NCBI GenBank assembly: GCA_035222895.1
Contig: JAVYIG010000036.1
Span: forward strand, 186,001-250,000
Direction of reading: 5' to 3'
DNA from: Strongylocentrotus droebachiensis
Taxonomy: Eukaryota > Echinodermata > Echinoidea > Camarodonta > Strongylocentrotidae
Length of the DNA: 64,000 nt
The translations under genes were made by a program, and so were the position numbers. Positions 24,571-36,960 of this stretch are shown here, piece by piece (positions within the stretch are counted from its first letter, which is position 1; every line of letters begins with the position of its first letter). Under the pieces are notes generated by a model, which made no database searches, was not told where the DNA came from, and saw nothing but the letters and a program-made list of their open reading frames with translations.

Positions 24571-26916
24571 AGAAGATGTTCATCAATTAGGAGGACATTC
24601 TACTCCATCTGCGCAACAACAAATCAGTAATAATTTTTGTTTAAACAAGATGTCCTGGTTACGTGTTTTACAGTACTCTATGAGGTCTGAGTACATGCAC
24701 GTCTGTAATGTGATTTTTAGTGGGTGTGATGAAGGTCGTTTGTGTAAATTTCGCAGGTTCCTTTTACTCTTTTAATTCATTTAAAATTCATTTATAAATG
24801 TAATACATGTATATCATTATTAAAAGGGAACGTTTTATCTTCTTTTCAAATACGGTTCCATAACCTGCCTGAAGATAAGATTTAGTTTATCAACAATTGT
24901 AAAAAAAAGACTAACCTCTGCCTTGCCCTTCGATTGTGAACCTGGTTCATAGGATCTGGGTGACATCCTAATAAAACCGTCATTGATACTATCTAATCAA
25001 TTCAAGGAAGATACACCTTTAGGCCTTATAGGCCTTAATGAGGTTCGAGTGTAACTTGTCCTTCAATCCTTGTGGAATTATTTAGCTTGTGTTAAAGAAG
25101 GACACGTAGGCGTTGCCCTCAAAAGGTTAAACCGGCATCCCCCCAGCCTTTTTTCTGTAAACAATTTTATAATAACGATAATTTTGTATTCAATAGCGGT
25201 CGTATCCATCGCTCAAGGGATCCTGGCGCTTCCAAATATCAGTTAAACCCCAGAATATAGAAGAAAAAACAGCGTCAAGATTGTCTACAGCACATTGGAC
25301 TAACACCCCCCCCCCCCTCAACCCTCCCCCGATTCCTCCCCTCCCCCTTTTCCCCCTCTCATGTTCACCTCGCCACAATGATCTTTGGAAATAGGTTACT
25401 TTTGTCGTATTGAAATCAATTTGGCTTTCACAAATATTTGTGTATCGGGAGCAATGTACGCCCATGATTCAGTTCTAGTTCCCATCAAGGATTTAACAGA
25501 TGAATTACATTTGGGAGCAAAACATGAGGAGATGCGAATTATTCACCCCCCCCCCCCCCCCTCCGCTACAAACAACTGAAACTTCTAAATGTTTACGATC
25601 AAGCTAGAAAAGATCAGGAAAATGATCATTTTGTAGCTTGTAATAATAGTTGCTCAATGGCGGAGTACAAAGGTACCCCCAGCAACTACCTGTCAGCATC
25701 TAACACGGAGTTATAAATCGATACGCACTTATGGTTTACCGGGACTTCCTATATAGCAACCGTTTTCTCTCGGCGACGTAACATTAATTACACATGTATT
25801 GTTTAAATAAACATAGTCCTATGTCATGTACCTCTTAATCATGGCGATGGCTGCCGTAAGCCATGTTTTTTAGCGAGCTACGCTATTTTAGAAGATTATA
25901 ACGGAATGAAGGAGCAGGATCTATCAAGTTTTGTTTATACTTCTTTTGCTTAAGTCTGTTAACCAAAGCAAGCCTAGAGGAAAATCGTTCATGCTTCGTT
26001 AGAACTTCATCACGACATGAGATTAATAATAACAAGACTATGATTACTTTATTAATTTTAACAAACGTTCTAGCAATTCCTACCAAGTTCCAATTTCATT
26101 AAGGTTACCAAAACTGTTTCCTAATTGGAAGTGCCGAATAAACTTGTCGAACATATTAATTATCTGTGATGCTTGCACGGAACGAAATGTATGATTCTCG
26201 TCATGTGATGAGGATGTATAAAGTTAGGAGGGTGGCGTACGTGTGTCTCAGACGTCATTTCAACGTGGGTGAAAACCAATCAGTCACGTCCTGGAGGTAA
26301 AGAGATGATAAGTATTAAACACCTAACAATCGGCGTTTCAAGCATGAATCTTAAAGTCGAAAGCAATTGCAGTACCAATCACACCCACCGACACGAAAAA
26401 AGGTTAACGCAATAAGACAAGGTAATTTAAAGATAATATCAAGATATGCAACTCTCTCGGGGGCGTAGACTATCCTGTTAAGCATGATTTGCATCATAAG
26501 TTGTGAAGAATATATCGCACGTGCGCTTATAAATTACAAATTTCTAGTTGGTAAATAAAATGTTACTTTTGGAACCATGACTAGGGTTAAAACCATTTGA
26601 TTTTCAAAGGAAAGGGCGGGTAGTTTGTTGATTGCCTAATCAGCCCCATGTTTAATCTTACAGAACGGGATTATTTGGTCCAAAGAATGTGAATTTGAAT
26701 AATCCTAAAATCTTACTGTCTACATACTAAAATTAATTGCTTTACAGTACCAACTGGTAAAAACAGAAAAAATCTAAAATTATGATTGTGCGTGTTATGT
26801 CTCTGGTGTGGTGCATTAACCTTGATCAATAAAGGTTTGCAAAGACGAGACTATACGGTGAACTTGACCTACAGATATTTTTTTATTCTCAAAATCCTTT
26901 TAGCGAATGTACATGT
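24571..26916. other. Non-coding sequence with C-rich tracts
   Basis: C-rich tracts lie at 25306-25360 and 25546-25561. The minus-strand ORF at 25190-25465 is Gly/Arg-rich because it crosses the first tract. No recognisable gene. Confidence 0.45.
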
Positions 26917-26956
26917 ATGAGTCTTAGTTACTTGAACATATCCCCCAGTGTCTGTC

Positions 26957-27207
26957 AGTTTTCTGGGAATGAAGATCTCTACCCTGTCCCAAGAGTTGAA
27001 ACCATACCTCCACAAAACCGTTTGCCAACAGGTCGGACTAGAGGACATTTAGTTCGTGTAAATAAAATCATGAGAACCATACATCCGCACACTGGCGAGT
27101 TAAAGGGCCCGCAACCAAGCCGTGCCCCCCCCCCCCCCTTAAAACACAAAACTATCTTGGTATGCTTTATTTACAAAATTACCCCTACTCTCAGTTCAAA
27201 GCTGTAA
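26957..27207 (+). CDS. Exon-like ORF, unidentified
   Basis: After an acceptor-like tgtctgtcag (about 26956), the frame reads FSGNEDLYPVPRVETIPPQN and continues with basic, proline-containing sequence to HTGELKG. It then crosses a 14-C run (27125-27138) and stops at 27205-27207. The first 50 residues have a natural-looking composition, and the poly-C part does not. No family was recognised. It lies just upstream of sequence resembling a transcript 3' end (27357-27387), so a last exon with its 3' UTR is one reading and a LINE relic another. Confidence 0.2.
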
Positions 27208-27387
27208 AAGTGATCTGTGTTTTAATTAGCTGTGCTCTTTTACAGACCACCTTTTTTTGCACATTTGTTAAAGTCTTTATAACTGTTTCATTGTTAATGT
27301 TGACGATGAACTTGTTCCTACTGTTCCTGAATGAAATGTTTTTGTATGCAAGTGGAAATAAATAAATAAATCTTGAATCTTGAATCT
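27208..27387 (+). mobile_element. 3' end of a retroelement (LINE-like) or transcript, plus strand
   Basis: AT-rich sequence ends with overlapping AATAAA signals (27357-27370) and a duplicated tail TCTTGAATCTTGAATCT (27371-27387). A short tandem tail after AATAAA is characteristic of L2/CR1-type LINE 3' ends. It resembles the minus-strand end at 17009, which has a GAATT tail. No reverse-transcriptase sequence was seen upstream, so it would be a heavily 5'-truncated copy. Confidence 0.4.
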
Positions 27388-28379
27388 ATACTGAAAAGGT
27401 ACCTGGAAATTTAATAACTTTGTTTCATATTTGCTTGACTATCAAACACATTTTTTCATATGAAAATTAGCCCCCCCCCCCCTATATTTCTTAAACGGAA
27501 CCTGAATCGGCTCCTTGATTTTTAGGGAAGTGTTACGACTCACTGAGGTTTGCTTTAAAAAAAAATGTTTGAAAAGAGCAAAAGGGTTCTACATTAACTA
27601 TTGTTGAATCTACATCGATGTCGTCCAAATGGCGATAATTCTAAAAATGATGAGAGAAAGTGAACAGATCTAATTTCCATTACATAAACTGCTAATCCTA
27701 GTATATTAAAGCCAAACAAAATATTCATAACGACACAGCCATGACCAGCTCCTTAATGTGCCTGCAATTTTTTTTTTTTTTTAATCATGGAATAACATGA
27801 AATTAAATATTTGATTTAAGCAGATTCAATCGGGAAAGATGAAGCGTCTATAATTAAAAAGTCAATTTACATGCAATTATGTGCTGCCACAATTTTGAAT
27901 AGACGAAAAGATAACAATAGCAGGGATAGATGAATAGCCTTACTCTGTTCAATTACATTTCAGTTAGGCTGTTTGTACATGTAATTACCCAAATAATCAG
28001 TTACCTGCTAATGTTTTTTGCCTTATTATAATTAATTTTTCGCCAGAAAGCCTCGTCATCACATGAAAAAGCAAAAACTTTTAAAAATCATTGTCCATTA
28101 GTGTTTTCAGTCTTTGTTTTATTTGTAAACATCCAGACTGCTTTAATCAGCAGTATGTGATTAAAAGTAGAAAAAGTTGCATGTATTACATAAATCCGCT
28201 GTATATAGCCTTGAAATTTGTCACGTAAACAATGTTTAAGCCACTCAATTATTTCAATACGCTGTAGGACAATCACTATATCTCACCGATTGTGCCGCAA
28301 AGGCGTGATAGGAACGTAATTTGCAAATTAAAATTAATTTTGATAAAGAGCTTTCCTATTAAAGCTAACACACAGGGTG
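27388..28379. other. AT-rich non-coding sequence with homopolymers
   Basis: A 12-C run lies at 27471-27482 and a T run at 27768-27782. No gene or bordered element was seen. Confidence 0.45.
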
Positions 28380-28483
28380 ATTGCGTAATTCGTGTTGCAT
28401 AAAAGGCGCCATTTGTATAAGTAAAACAGCGTCAGCGACCAGCGCGGCCTTTGCTGCGCCAAATATGAGAAAGATTGCGTAAT
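28380..28483. promoter_or_regulatory. Pair of C/EBP-type bZIP sites
   Basis: ATTGCGTAAT occurs twice (28380-28389 and 28474-28483), 94 bp apart, and both copies match the C/EBP consensus RTTGCGYAAY. More GCG-containing motifs (TAGCGCATTAC, ATAGCGTAAAT) follow to about 28630. Regulatory function is inferred from motif identity only. Confidence 0.25.
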
Positions 28484-31400
28484 AAAAAGTGATTAAAAAC
28501 AATCCAAAGCCTAAAAGCATGTCTTTGATTTAATAGCGTATGCGCCAGTAACTTTCACAAACTTGATTAGCGCAGGGAATAGCGCATTACAAGTGTGTCC
28601 CCTCGTGTGCAAAAATAATAGCGTAAATATTCAAAGCAATTAAACTTATAACGTGGCAGCGTAAGGTGTAAATAGCATTATAGTTGAATGTATAATGTGT
28701 ACATTTACAATAGAAATGCTGTAAAATCGTGCCTAGCGGTTACTTTTTATTGTCGTATCTGTGCTCTTTACCTGTCACGTTCGATCCACACTTGCGCATG
28801 TCTTGATTTTATTGATTGATCAACCATTTTAGAAAGCTTACATCACACGAAGGAAAAAAAAACTGTCCGTGCGGATTGCCTCTGAGGAATTGATGCAATA
28901 CTTCAGTTCGTTTGTACTAACTGACAAGAACATTAATGCACCTTTATGTTTGTTTTCTATGCGTTTGCCCGTTGGGAATTGACATGCATTTTCTAGGGAT
29001 TGTAGCACCCGTATTACTTGGAGCAGTAATCATTTTGCCTAATTGTACCGGGATCGTACCGGGATTATTCTTTTTTGAGGAGGTGCAATTTCCTTCCAGT
29101 CTATTTTCTCATAGTGCACTGATTATTTGAAACGAGAAAACGAAAGATAGAAAACAGAAGGCACTTCTGTGTACCCATTTTTTTTAAAGAGTACTACACG
29201 ATTTCTAAGGAAAAAGAAAGCGAAATTTCGCTTTTCATGCCACTCACCCCAAAATCCCTCTCCTATACGCCTGTGGCATTTCTGTGACAAACCTACATTC
29301 TAACTCCCATGTTATCTTAAACGCAAATTTGAGGTGTGTTTAATGTAGTGTAATTTTCGCTATATTTCTTATTCTTAAATAGAATGCCGCTGCTCGCTTG
29401 ATAGCACACATCAATATTGTGCATTTTAAAAATCAAGTAAATGTAGATCGTCCATTATCCGGCTAAGGAGAAGAACTTTATGTGTCTCGGGATTTCTTCG
29501 AAGTACCCTGTAACATATTATTTAGGTAATAACCCTCTAGATAAACTAAGAAACATTTCTGATGGGAATACTGTCATTATTTTAAAAAAATACATACGTG
29601 GAAATTAGCTCAACCCTAGTATTCCTAGCCTGAAAGCATTTTGTTTTGTTTTGTTCTATTTGAAATGAAACAAGCTATGAAGAAAGTAATGAACCTGCTA
29701 TAGAGGTCCGTATTATTACAATGAAATTAACACTAACGGGGAAAAGTGGCATCCCGGCATTTAATGAAAATAACCAAAGGCGTCCATTTCCATTTCGTTC
29801 CTCCGATGTCCTACTCCTTTATATACAATCGCTCAGGCAACCGACAATCAGTGTCGAAGAGGTCTTAATAAGATTTATTTTTTTGCTGAAAATTCCGGAG
29901 ATTCACTCCCCGGTGTTTTGATCGAACACATTGGCGAGGGGTATCTTTGTTATGTTTCTATCTGTCGCGGTGTTATTACTCGTAATACGGGGTAAATGGT
30001 ATGGGATATGACTGCGCTCCCCTGGCGAAGGTAGATTTCAAAATCATGTCATTTCGTTTGGTTGGCCTCTTTAGACAAGGGCGTCGCTATGATGTTTAGA
30101 ATGGAGGTGGGGATGGAGTGTTGGTTTAAAGTCTGCTGACAAGGTTGTCACCAAGCAAGCGAAGCTAAGTAACGATTAACGTTTTGAAATCACTGTATAC
30201 GTAACTTGCCAAGAAGTGTCAAATAGGACTTAAAACTCGAGTGCTTGTGATTTAATTAAAGAACTGCGGAGCACCCCCAAAACAACGCTGATTCAGTTCG
30301 TATAACCAAAATTCAGATCTTTCACCATAAACAGGAAAATGTTCAATACTTGATACCCTTTGATCGAAAAACACAATACGTTTGATTTATGAAACGATAA
30401 TTTACAGTGTCTATTGTCAGAAGAATAAACAATACTGAGTGCTGTGAAAACTGCAGTAAATATCATAACTATCTAGCAACGTAAACTGGTCTGTAACTAT
30501 TGGGTAAATTTCACTCCTGATGTTTTTTTTACAAAGCGATCTCTCTTTCCTTCTTGAATGTCGGAGTGTCCACGATGACTATGCATACCAAGCTAATATC
30601 ACACCATAATGACTTTTCTTTTGGAAAGATTTCATGCACCTTTTAAAGGATTGGACGTGTAATTGCTAAAAGCTTACGCCTTCTTTTGTGTGTTTGCATT
30701 ACAGATTTGGATAGCTTTACATATGATTCTCCAACCTAAAAATATGACCTGATTTTTCCCATTACCAGGACTTTTACCATAGGAATGGGATAAAGCATCA
30801 ATCTAACTCTAAGTCGGTGTAATGGAAAATACATATTTAACGATACCATTTGTGTCGCATTTACATTTTATTTCCGATCGTTATTATTTAAATCTCCACC
30901 ACTCAAATACCGATTCTTGCTAAAGTTTAAAGTTTTGTCAACCATAAGCAAAACAGAGAAAATATGGCTAAACAGAATAGATTAAAAAAATAAAAAATGA
31001 TTTCCATCTAGATTGATTGTAAAAAAAGATATAATGCGAAAGGAAAGTGATTACCGTTTGTTTGATCTTGTAGGATTATAGAGAGAAAATATGAAGCTTT
31101 TATTTAACAAACAAGATAAGCAGTTTTAATTGTTTTGGGAAAAGTAGGCTGTGTGTATTGTTCAGTTCGAGTCATGTTATTATGATATGATATTTGCTGG
31201 TAAATCAAAATACTATTGATAAATCAAATATTGTGATACTGGGTGATAGTTACATCACAGGCATTTTTTTCGAAATGCAAATTGATCAACAATACACTGC
31301 TTGGAAAATATGAGCTTGTCTATGCGTGTACAATTGTCTGTAAATTGCTGCATTTCGGTATTCATACCAACGACCATACACAGTACGTGTGTAACGTGTG

Positions 31401-32903
31401 TTGTAAGACAAGTTTTAAGTAGAAAATCATTGATTTTGTGTCCCTTCTTGTTAGCCTTAACAAAACCGTTTTCGAGTACTTCGGCACGTACAAGATATCA
31501 GGCACAGTAGTATCAAGGCAGCGTTTCTTTGACGCGTTCTTTTTAAAAATCGAAGTAGAAGACTGATTTTGAAGAAATATTCCAGCCTCATTTACCCATT
31601 TCCTATTCGTATAATCAGAAGATTTTGATCAAAAAGCTGGGTAATGGTATACGTTTGAACCCGTTGCCTCTTTGGTTCGGATATGAGGAGATTCCAAAGT
31701 CAGTGTAGTATATAAAAAGATCTAATGCTACTCGAAATTTTAGCGACCGCAGTTTTTCAGGTGGTTGATTTTAAAATGCATTAGAGTTATTATGACGTAA
31801 AGCCATGTGGATACCCCGGTTTTAAAAGTTGTGAAATCTGTACATTCTGCAGTCGTTAGAAAAGCTGTGTAAATAATTAGAAATTTCTGTAAATCTGGCG
31901 TCGGTCTAGTTAGTCAGACTGTTGCATAAGAGTAATAATCGAATTCTCTCCTAAAACAGAGAAGTTTACGTTAGAATTCCTCTCCAATGATCTCATTTTG
32001 CCTTCATCCCGACTGTAAAAGTGAACATTAAGAAACGGAGAAATGCATCGAAAAGAAAAAAAATAAGAGACAGAAAAAAACCTTGTAAGAAAAGAAAAGA
32101 GAAATGGCGTAATACAAAACGGGGGCAAAAGTGAATTTTACATAATGCGTCCTTGTGTTTAGAAATAGACCAGCACGATGAATTAATAAAGAAAGAAAAA
32201 TCGTGTCCTTACCACGCGTATTTGATGGTAATGCTCAAAATGACCTTTTAATATAGACATTTGATATGTTTGGGCAAAAAGTCGAGACGCATTAGTTCGT
32301 GTCTTTGATTATTTTCCACCCAAAACCTGCCATTTAATCTACCGATTTCGCTGAAATGAGGAAAAGGGAGAAGGGGTTCCGTGATTTTAGCGGGTTATTT
32401 TATATAATAACCATTTCATTAAAACCACATTAGGATAATGAGACACGCACGATCATTTTTCCTGAAAAATAATGTACATGTACATGTATATTGGGATGCG
32501 AAGAACCTATGACATTGCCCTTTCTATGTTTAATCTGTAAATGAAAATCCTTCCAATCACAGCTCGTTGACCTGAGGGAAAGATATAAGAATAGTTGTAT
32601 AGATAGATAAGAGAACAATAGTTGATTAATGAACTAATTAACTGATTCATCATCTTGTTATCCAGGATCACGCTAAATAGGAGGGGCGTCAAATAAACTT
32701 CAAGAAACTTATATATCTTCTAAGTGAGATCACTGTTCATATAAGAATTGAAACATAGCAATTTAATTGTAATATTCGAAGAAAATAAATTCTACTGCAT
32801 ACCAGATGACTTCATTAACTGTACTAACTTTTATTGCTAATGAGTATGTATTTTTTAAGGTACGATGCCACTTTCATTTTTATACTACTTATGATAATAA
32901 CTA
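28484..32903. other. AT-rich non-coding sequence, nothing recognised
   Basis: About 4.4 kb has only short ORFs (up to 72 codons). A direct repeat GTACCGGGAT (about 29045-29066) and an A-rich stretch at 32040-32110 are the only local patterns noticed. Confidence 0.45.
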
Positions 32904-32992
32904 TTGGATTTATATAGCGCTTAATACGGTTTATCGTTTTTAAGCGCTTTACAAATATATTATGACCCTTATCTATATGAATGAATGAATGA
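32904..32992. repeat. Dispersed-repeat fragment with TTTATATAGCGC stem and (ATGA)n tail
   Basis: GGATTTATATAGCGCTTAAT is followed by an inverted counterpart TTAAGCGCTTTACAAATATA, forming an imperfect hairpin, and then by an ATGAATGAATGAATGA tail (32977-32992). Sequences of this TTTATATAGCGC...AAGCGCTTTACAA form are, from memory, widespread in marine invertebrate and fish genomes as retroelement 3' ends. The tandem tail agrees with that. The family was not identified. Confidence 0.4.
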
Positions 32993-34440
32993 CAATTTTG
33001 AGTGATACATGATTATCAAAACAAAAATCTGTTTTAGGGAAAAAGGATATTACAATATCTATTTTTTAAATGCAAAATTCAATGCTAGATTGAATCTTAT
33101 AACGATTGGCGAGGATTCTTCGCTTTCTCATAGCTTTCGATATTCTTCAACAGATTTCCCAGAAGTCCTCTTGGCATCCGTCCAACCTTTCCGCTAATCA
33201 GCTGTCACTGTTTTCAACGAGATTTTACATGAATAGATATATGATTAAAATTATTTGATACCCCCGAGACAACAATGGCTAATCAACATATTTTACTCTT
33301 TATGGTGTTCTGAACTCTCATCCAAAACTAAGAATTATTTGTGCCTTTCCTTTAAAAAAATATGAAGGTTTTTCCTGAGTATTATCCCGAACGAATGGTT
33401 TTGCTTTGCTCAGTTTCCTCGCCCATCATTTGTCACTGTGATGGCATACCCGTAAGCTATACATCGACACATTGGTGCGAGAGGGACATAACTGCCAGAA
33501 GGATATTTCCCATACGTCTCCGTTGAACGAGAAAAGAACACACTGTGATAGAGATTTTTTTAATGAAATGTATGGAGATGCATACTGTATATAATATTCT
33601 TGCTTTATAACTCTTTAATGAAAATATTATACATATGTAATATTTTCCCGCTGAATTTTTGAAGTTTCTAGGGGATATGAAATATGAAATTAATTATTTT
33701 CGATGACAAAAATTAGTCTTGCTTTCGTTCATTTTCTGTTAAAGTTTGCCAAAAACATGAGACAAGATTTTCATCAGACATTTTATCATTGCGTTGGTAT
33801 ATTATGGAGCAATATATCACACTTAGTAAAGTTATTGTTATGGTTATCCATCAAGCTTTTGATTGACTTTGTTCCATATTAAAGCTATAAAACACCTTTG
33901 TTGTGTAGTAGCATTGAATGTTTTAGGCCTATAGCAGTTTTGAGTTATATTTAGGTTTTATATGGGTTATGAAAGAGTTGAGTTATATATAAGTTCCATT
34001 TTTGTTATAACCTTCACGCCACAAATCAAAATGGAGTATCACTAAATACAGTATTCCATCCGACACTTCTTGACAAAAAAAAGCATTAAGTAACGTTTTC
34101 TATTTAAATTGTTTCTTTTCTCGAATACTATACGTTTCTTTATATTTCTCGTTTAATAAAGTTTAGCCAAGTCAGTTTTCGTTTGTATCTGCTTCCAATT
34201 CCATTAGCAGAATTCCGCATATGAAGGGGCAAGGATGCACAATTCAATTATGAAATATAACACTTTTGATAAGTGATATCGTTTTCCTTCATCAGAAGCG
34301 TCAACATTGTTAGGAGTAGGAAAGGAAACGAATGTAAATTGCATCAATCACATTTCTCACCAAGGGAGTATAGTTCTATTAACAAAAAGCAGGCTGTTTT
34401 TCTACACAATCAGTAAAATGTTTTTTTTTCTTCTCTTTAG
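32993..34440. other. AT-rich non-coding sequence, nothing recognised
   Basis: Only short ORFs without motifs were seen. The last 20 bases form the pyrimidine-rich acceptor-like stretch described with the next feature. Confidence 0.4.
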
Positions 34441-34833
34441 TATGATATAAAAACACCGTTGATTATAACAGTTGCGCTTTCAGTTGGAGGCCATCATTTC
34501 GATAAAAGCATTACTATAGTGCCAGAGATGGAAATAACGATAACAATATTCTCTAGACAATTGCGTGATCTAAATGTAGACGGCGTTGAACTGGAGACAG
34601 CGTGGGCGAATGTAGCAATAAAGATTCAATACTTTTTTCCCGTTTTTTCTACTCCAAGAAAACCTATATTTGCGAAAGAATGTAGCATTTTGCTTGAATA
34701 TTTGGCGCAATTTTCAGTTGAGTTTCCCTTTAACACAGTTTTGTTTACAAAAGGGACTAGGCCTATGCGTTGTTTTTGTAGATTGGGTAACATGTGGTTG
34801 TTAATCTGCGCTTGGAGAGGGATGGCATATTGA
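34441..34833 (+). CDS. Exon candidate behind a strong splice-acceptor-like sequence
   Basis: A run of nine T residues and a pyrimidine tract end in ctctttag at 34440. An open frame of 130 codons follows directly in phase to a stop at 34831-34833. The first 60 residues have a beta-rich, natural-looking composition: YDIKTPLIITVALSVGGHHF at the start and FSRQLRDLNVDGVELETAWA further on. The later part is rich in Phe, Cys and Leu and looks less like protein, so an exon could end early, for example at AAT|GTAGCA near 34612. No domain was recognised. A chance ORF remains likely. Confidence 0.27.
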   Translation, partial: YDIKTPLIITVALSVGGHHFDKSITIVPEMEITITIFSRQLRDLNVDGVELETAWANVAIKIQYFFPVFSTPRKPIFAKECSILLEYLAQFSVEFPFNTVLFTKGTRPMRCFCRLGNMWLLICAWRGMAY

Positions 34834-35336
34834 ATCTCATCGTTCATCTTTCATACTCGGGCTCCAATCTCTTTCGCGGGTGTTCTTAGCTCCCCGTACA
34901 AGGGACGAATAGAGCTAGTGCATTAATAACGCCGTTTGTCAATTAATCAACTGTTGCCCATGTTCTCTTACCTAAGTGACTCCTTACATCACTGCCAGAG
35001 AGGCTACAACTTTTATTCTTTCTTGTGAGATATTGAAAGGACAAAACAAGCGATCAGGTGATTGTCCTTCACAGGAAATGTAATACCGTGGAGAATAAAT
35101 CGTCCGTGGAAATTGGACTGGCCGTAGTCAAATTGCTCAAATAGTTGCCGTCTTGTATTGATCGCTTATACAAGAATATTTTTGTTAACGACTTAATCAT
35201 CGCTGTTTGAGGATGGTGTCGGATACGCGTTACGACAATTATTGCTATCTGGTTCCCGCCAAAAACACAAGCGACATGTACCTGGTGTATGGGCGGTCAG
35301 ACAGAGTTTGGAGTTTATCTCGACTTCAGAGATAAT
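34834..35336. other. Non-coding sequence, nothing recognised
   Basis: No ORF or repeat of note was seen. Confidence 0.4.
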
Positions 35337-35835
35337 TGGAATGGAGGAATGGGATAGATGGAGACGATGACAAGGGAGCGACTGGGAGACGAGGGATAGG
35401 CGGAGAGAGAGAGGGAGAGAGAGGGGGGAAGATATGGAGAGAAAGAGGGAATGAGATAACGAAAGAAAGAGAAAGAGAGAGAGGAGAGAAAGAGACCAAA
35501 AAAATAAGTTGAGGAGATGGACTAGTATAAGGGATATTGAAGAATGTCACGTAAAAGGTGAGTTTTGTTGTTTGGGGAAAATATCGACATTTCTGTTTTC
35601 TCTCTCCTTTTCTTTCTTCTTCTTCTCTCTCTCTCTCTCTCTCTCTCTCATTCTTTCTTATCTTTTCATCATCTTTTGAAGTCATAGAATGAGGTAATAC
35701 TGCATGGATTCCTGGATAGTCAAACTGAAGCTTGCCTCGTCCTCAGAGTGTTTTGAAATGATGCAGAAACAAGAGAAAGAGTAGAATAATCGAACTCTGC
35801 TTGTGGGAATGTTTGTGGGCGGGTATGTGTATTCA

Positions 35836-35892
<57 letters not shown>

Positions 35893-36960
35893 AAGAGAGG
35901 GGGGAAGGGAGCAAGAAAGAAATAGAATTTAAACTGAGATCAACAAATGAAATGAAAGAGGAATTATTGAATACAATATTTCTGAAAAGGTTGAGATCAC
36001 TTGGACAACTGTCTGTAGAAAGTTAGAGTTAGAGGCTATCATTGTGAAAAGAGATAATGAGAAAAGAATAGAAGAGGAAGGAGATAGAGGGGAAGAGGGG
36101 AGAAGAGGGACAGAGATAGATACTATGGGGAGTAAGTGAATTCAAGGTCGAATCTCACATCTGCGGGCGTCCCACGTAGCTATTAGTATCTTTCCGAATG
36201 TAGCTTTATTCCTTCTAGACACACACCAACAAATAATCAAACCTTGATTGGATATCTTAATCATCATCTTGAGGGGTTCATGGTCGTTAGAGAGAGAGAG
36301 AGAGGGGGCGAGAGAGGGGAGAGAGAGGAGGGAGCAAAGAGATAGAGTGAGGAAAGAGATGGGGTGAAGGAGAGAGAGAGAGAGAGAGAGAAAGAGCGAG
36401 AGAGACATAAGGAGGGAAGAGAGAGAGAGAGAGGGAGAAGATTAGAAGGTAAGAAAGTTAAAGGTGGTTGGCAAATGAGAGACCGCGGGAAGAAGTTTTT
36501 TTAAAAAGACAGAGATAAAGAAAGACGACGCAAAGTGGTATAAAAAGTAAGGGAGAGCAAAGTTGGAATAAAAGAAAGAGAAAGTTTAATTTATAATCGG
36601 ATAAAATCCTAAGATAATGGACTGATTACGAATTGTTCAATTTCTCGGAATCGGATATTTCCCGGTATTAAGATTGATAGGGGAGGATACGTATGTCTTT
36701 CCTTTAAACCAAAATGGAGGATAGAAAAACTCGAGAAAGCAAATGAGACATTCATGAAAGAAGGTGAAGGGAGGGACCCGGAAAGAGGCACCGGTGGAAA
36801 TGATGGATTGATTCGAATAACATTTAGGGAAAGGGGAAAACTGACTGCGATATCAATTTCTCAATCTATGCCAGAAGTAACGAGAAGGTGATTACTTGGA
36901 GGAAAGGAAAGGAAGGGGAATGGGGGATAGGGGAAGCGAGGGTAAATGGGTGAAGGGGTG
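35337..36960. repeat. Purine-rich region with several (GA)n tracts
   Basis: The plus strand is strongly purine-biased for about 1.6 kb. Discrete GA tracts lie at about 35402-35505, 35839-35900 and 36289-36440. One pyrimidine island, (CT)n at 35625-35649, gives a local inverted GA/CT arrangement. The Ser/Leu/Pro-rich minus-strand ORFs (60-119 codons) all derive from these repeats and are not genes. Such mirror-symmetric purine tracts can form triplex DNA. Confidence 0.8.

Noticed and set aside
35326-36408. Ser/Leu/Pro-rich and Arg/Glu-rich ORFs up to 119 codons
   Set aside because: They are translations of GA/CT microsatellites.
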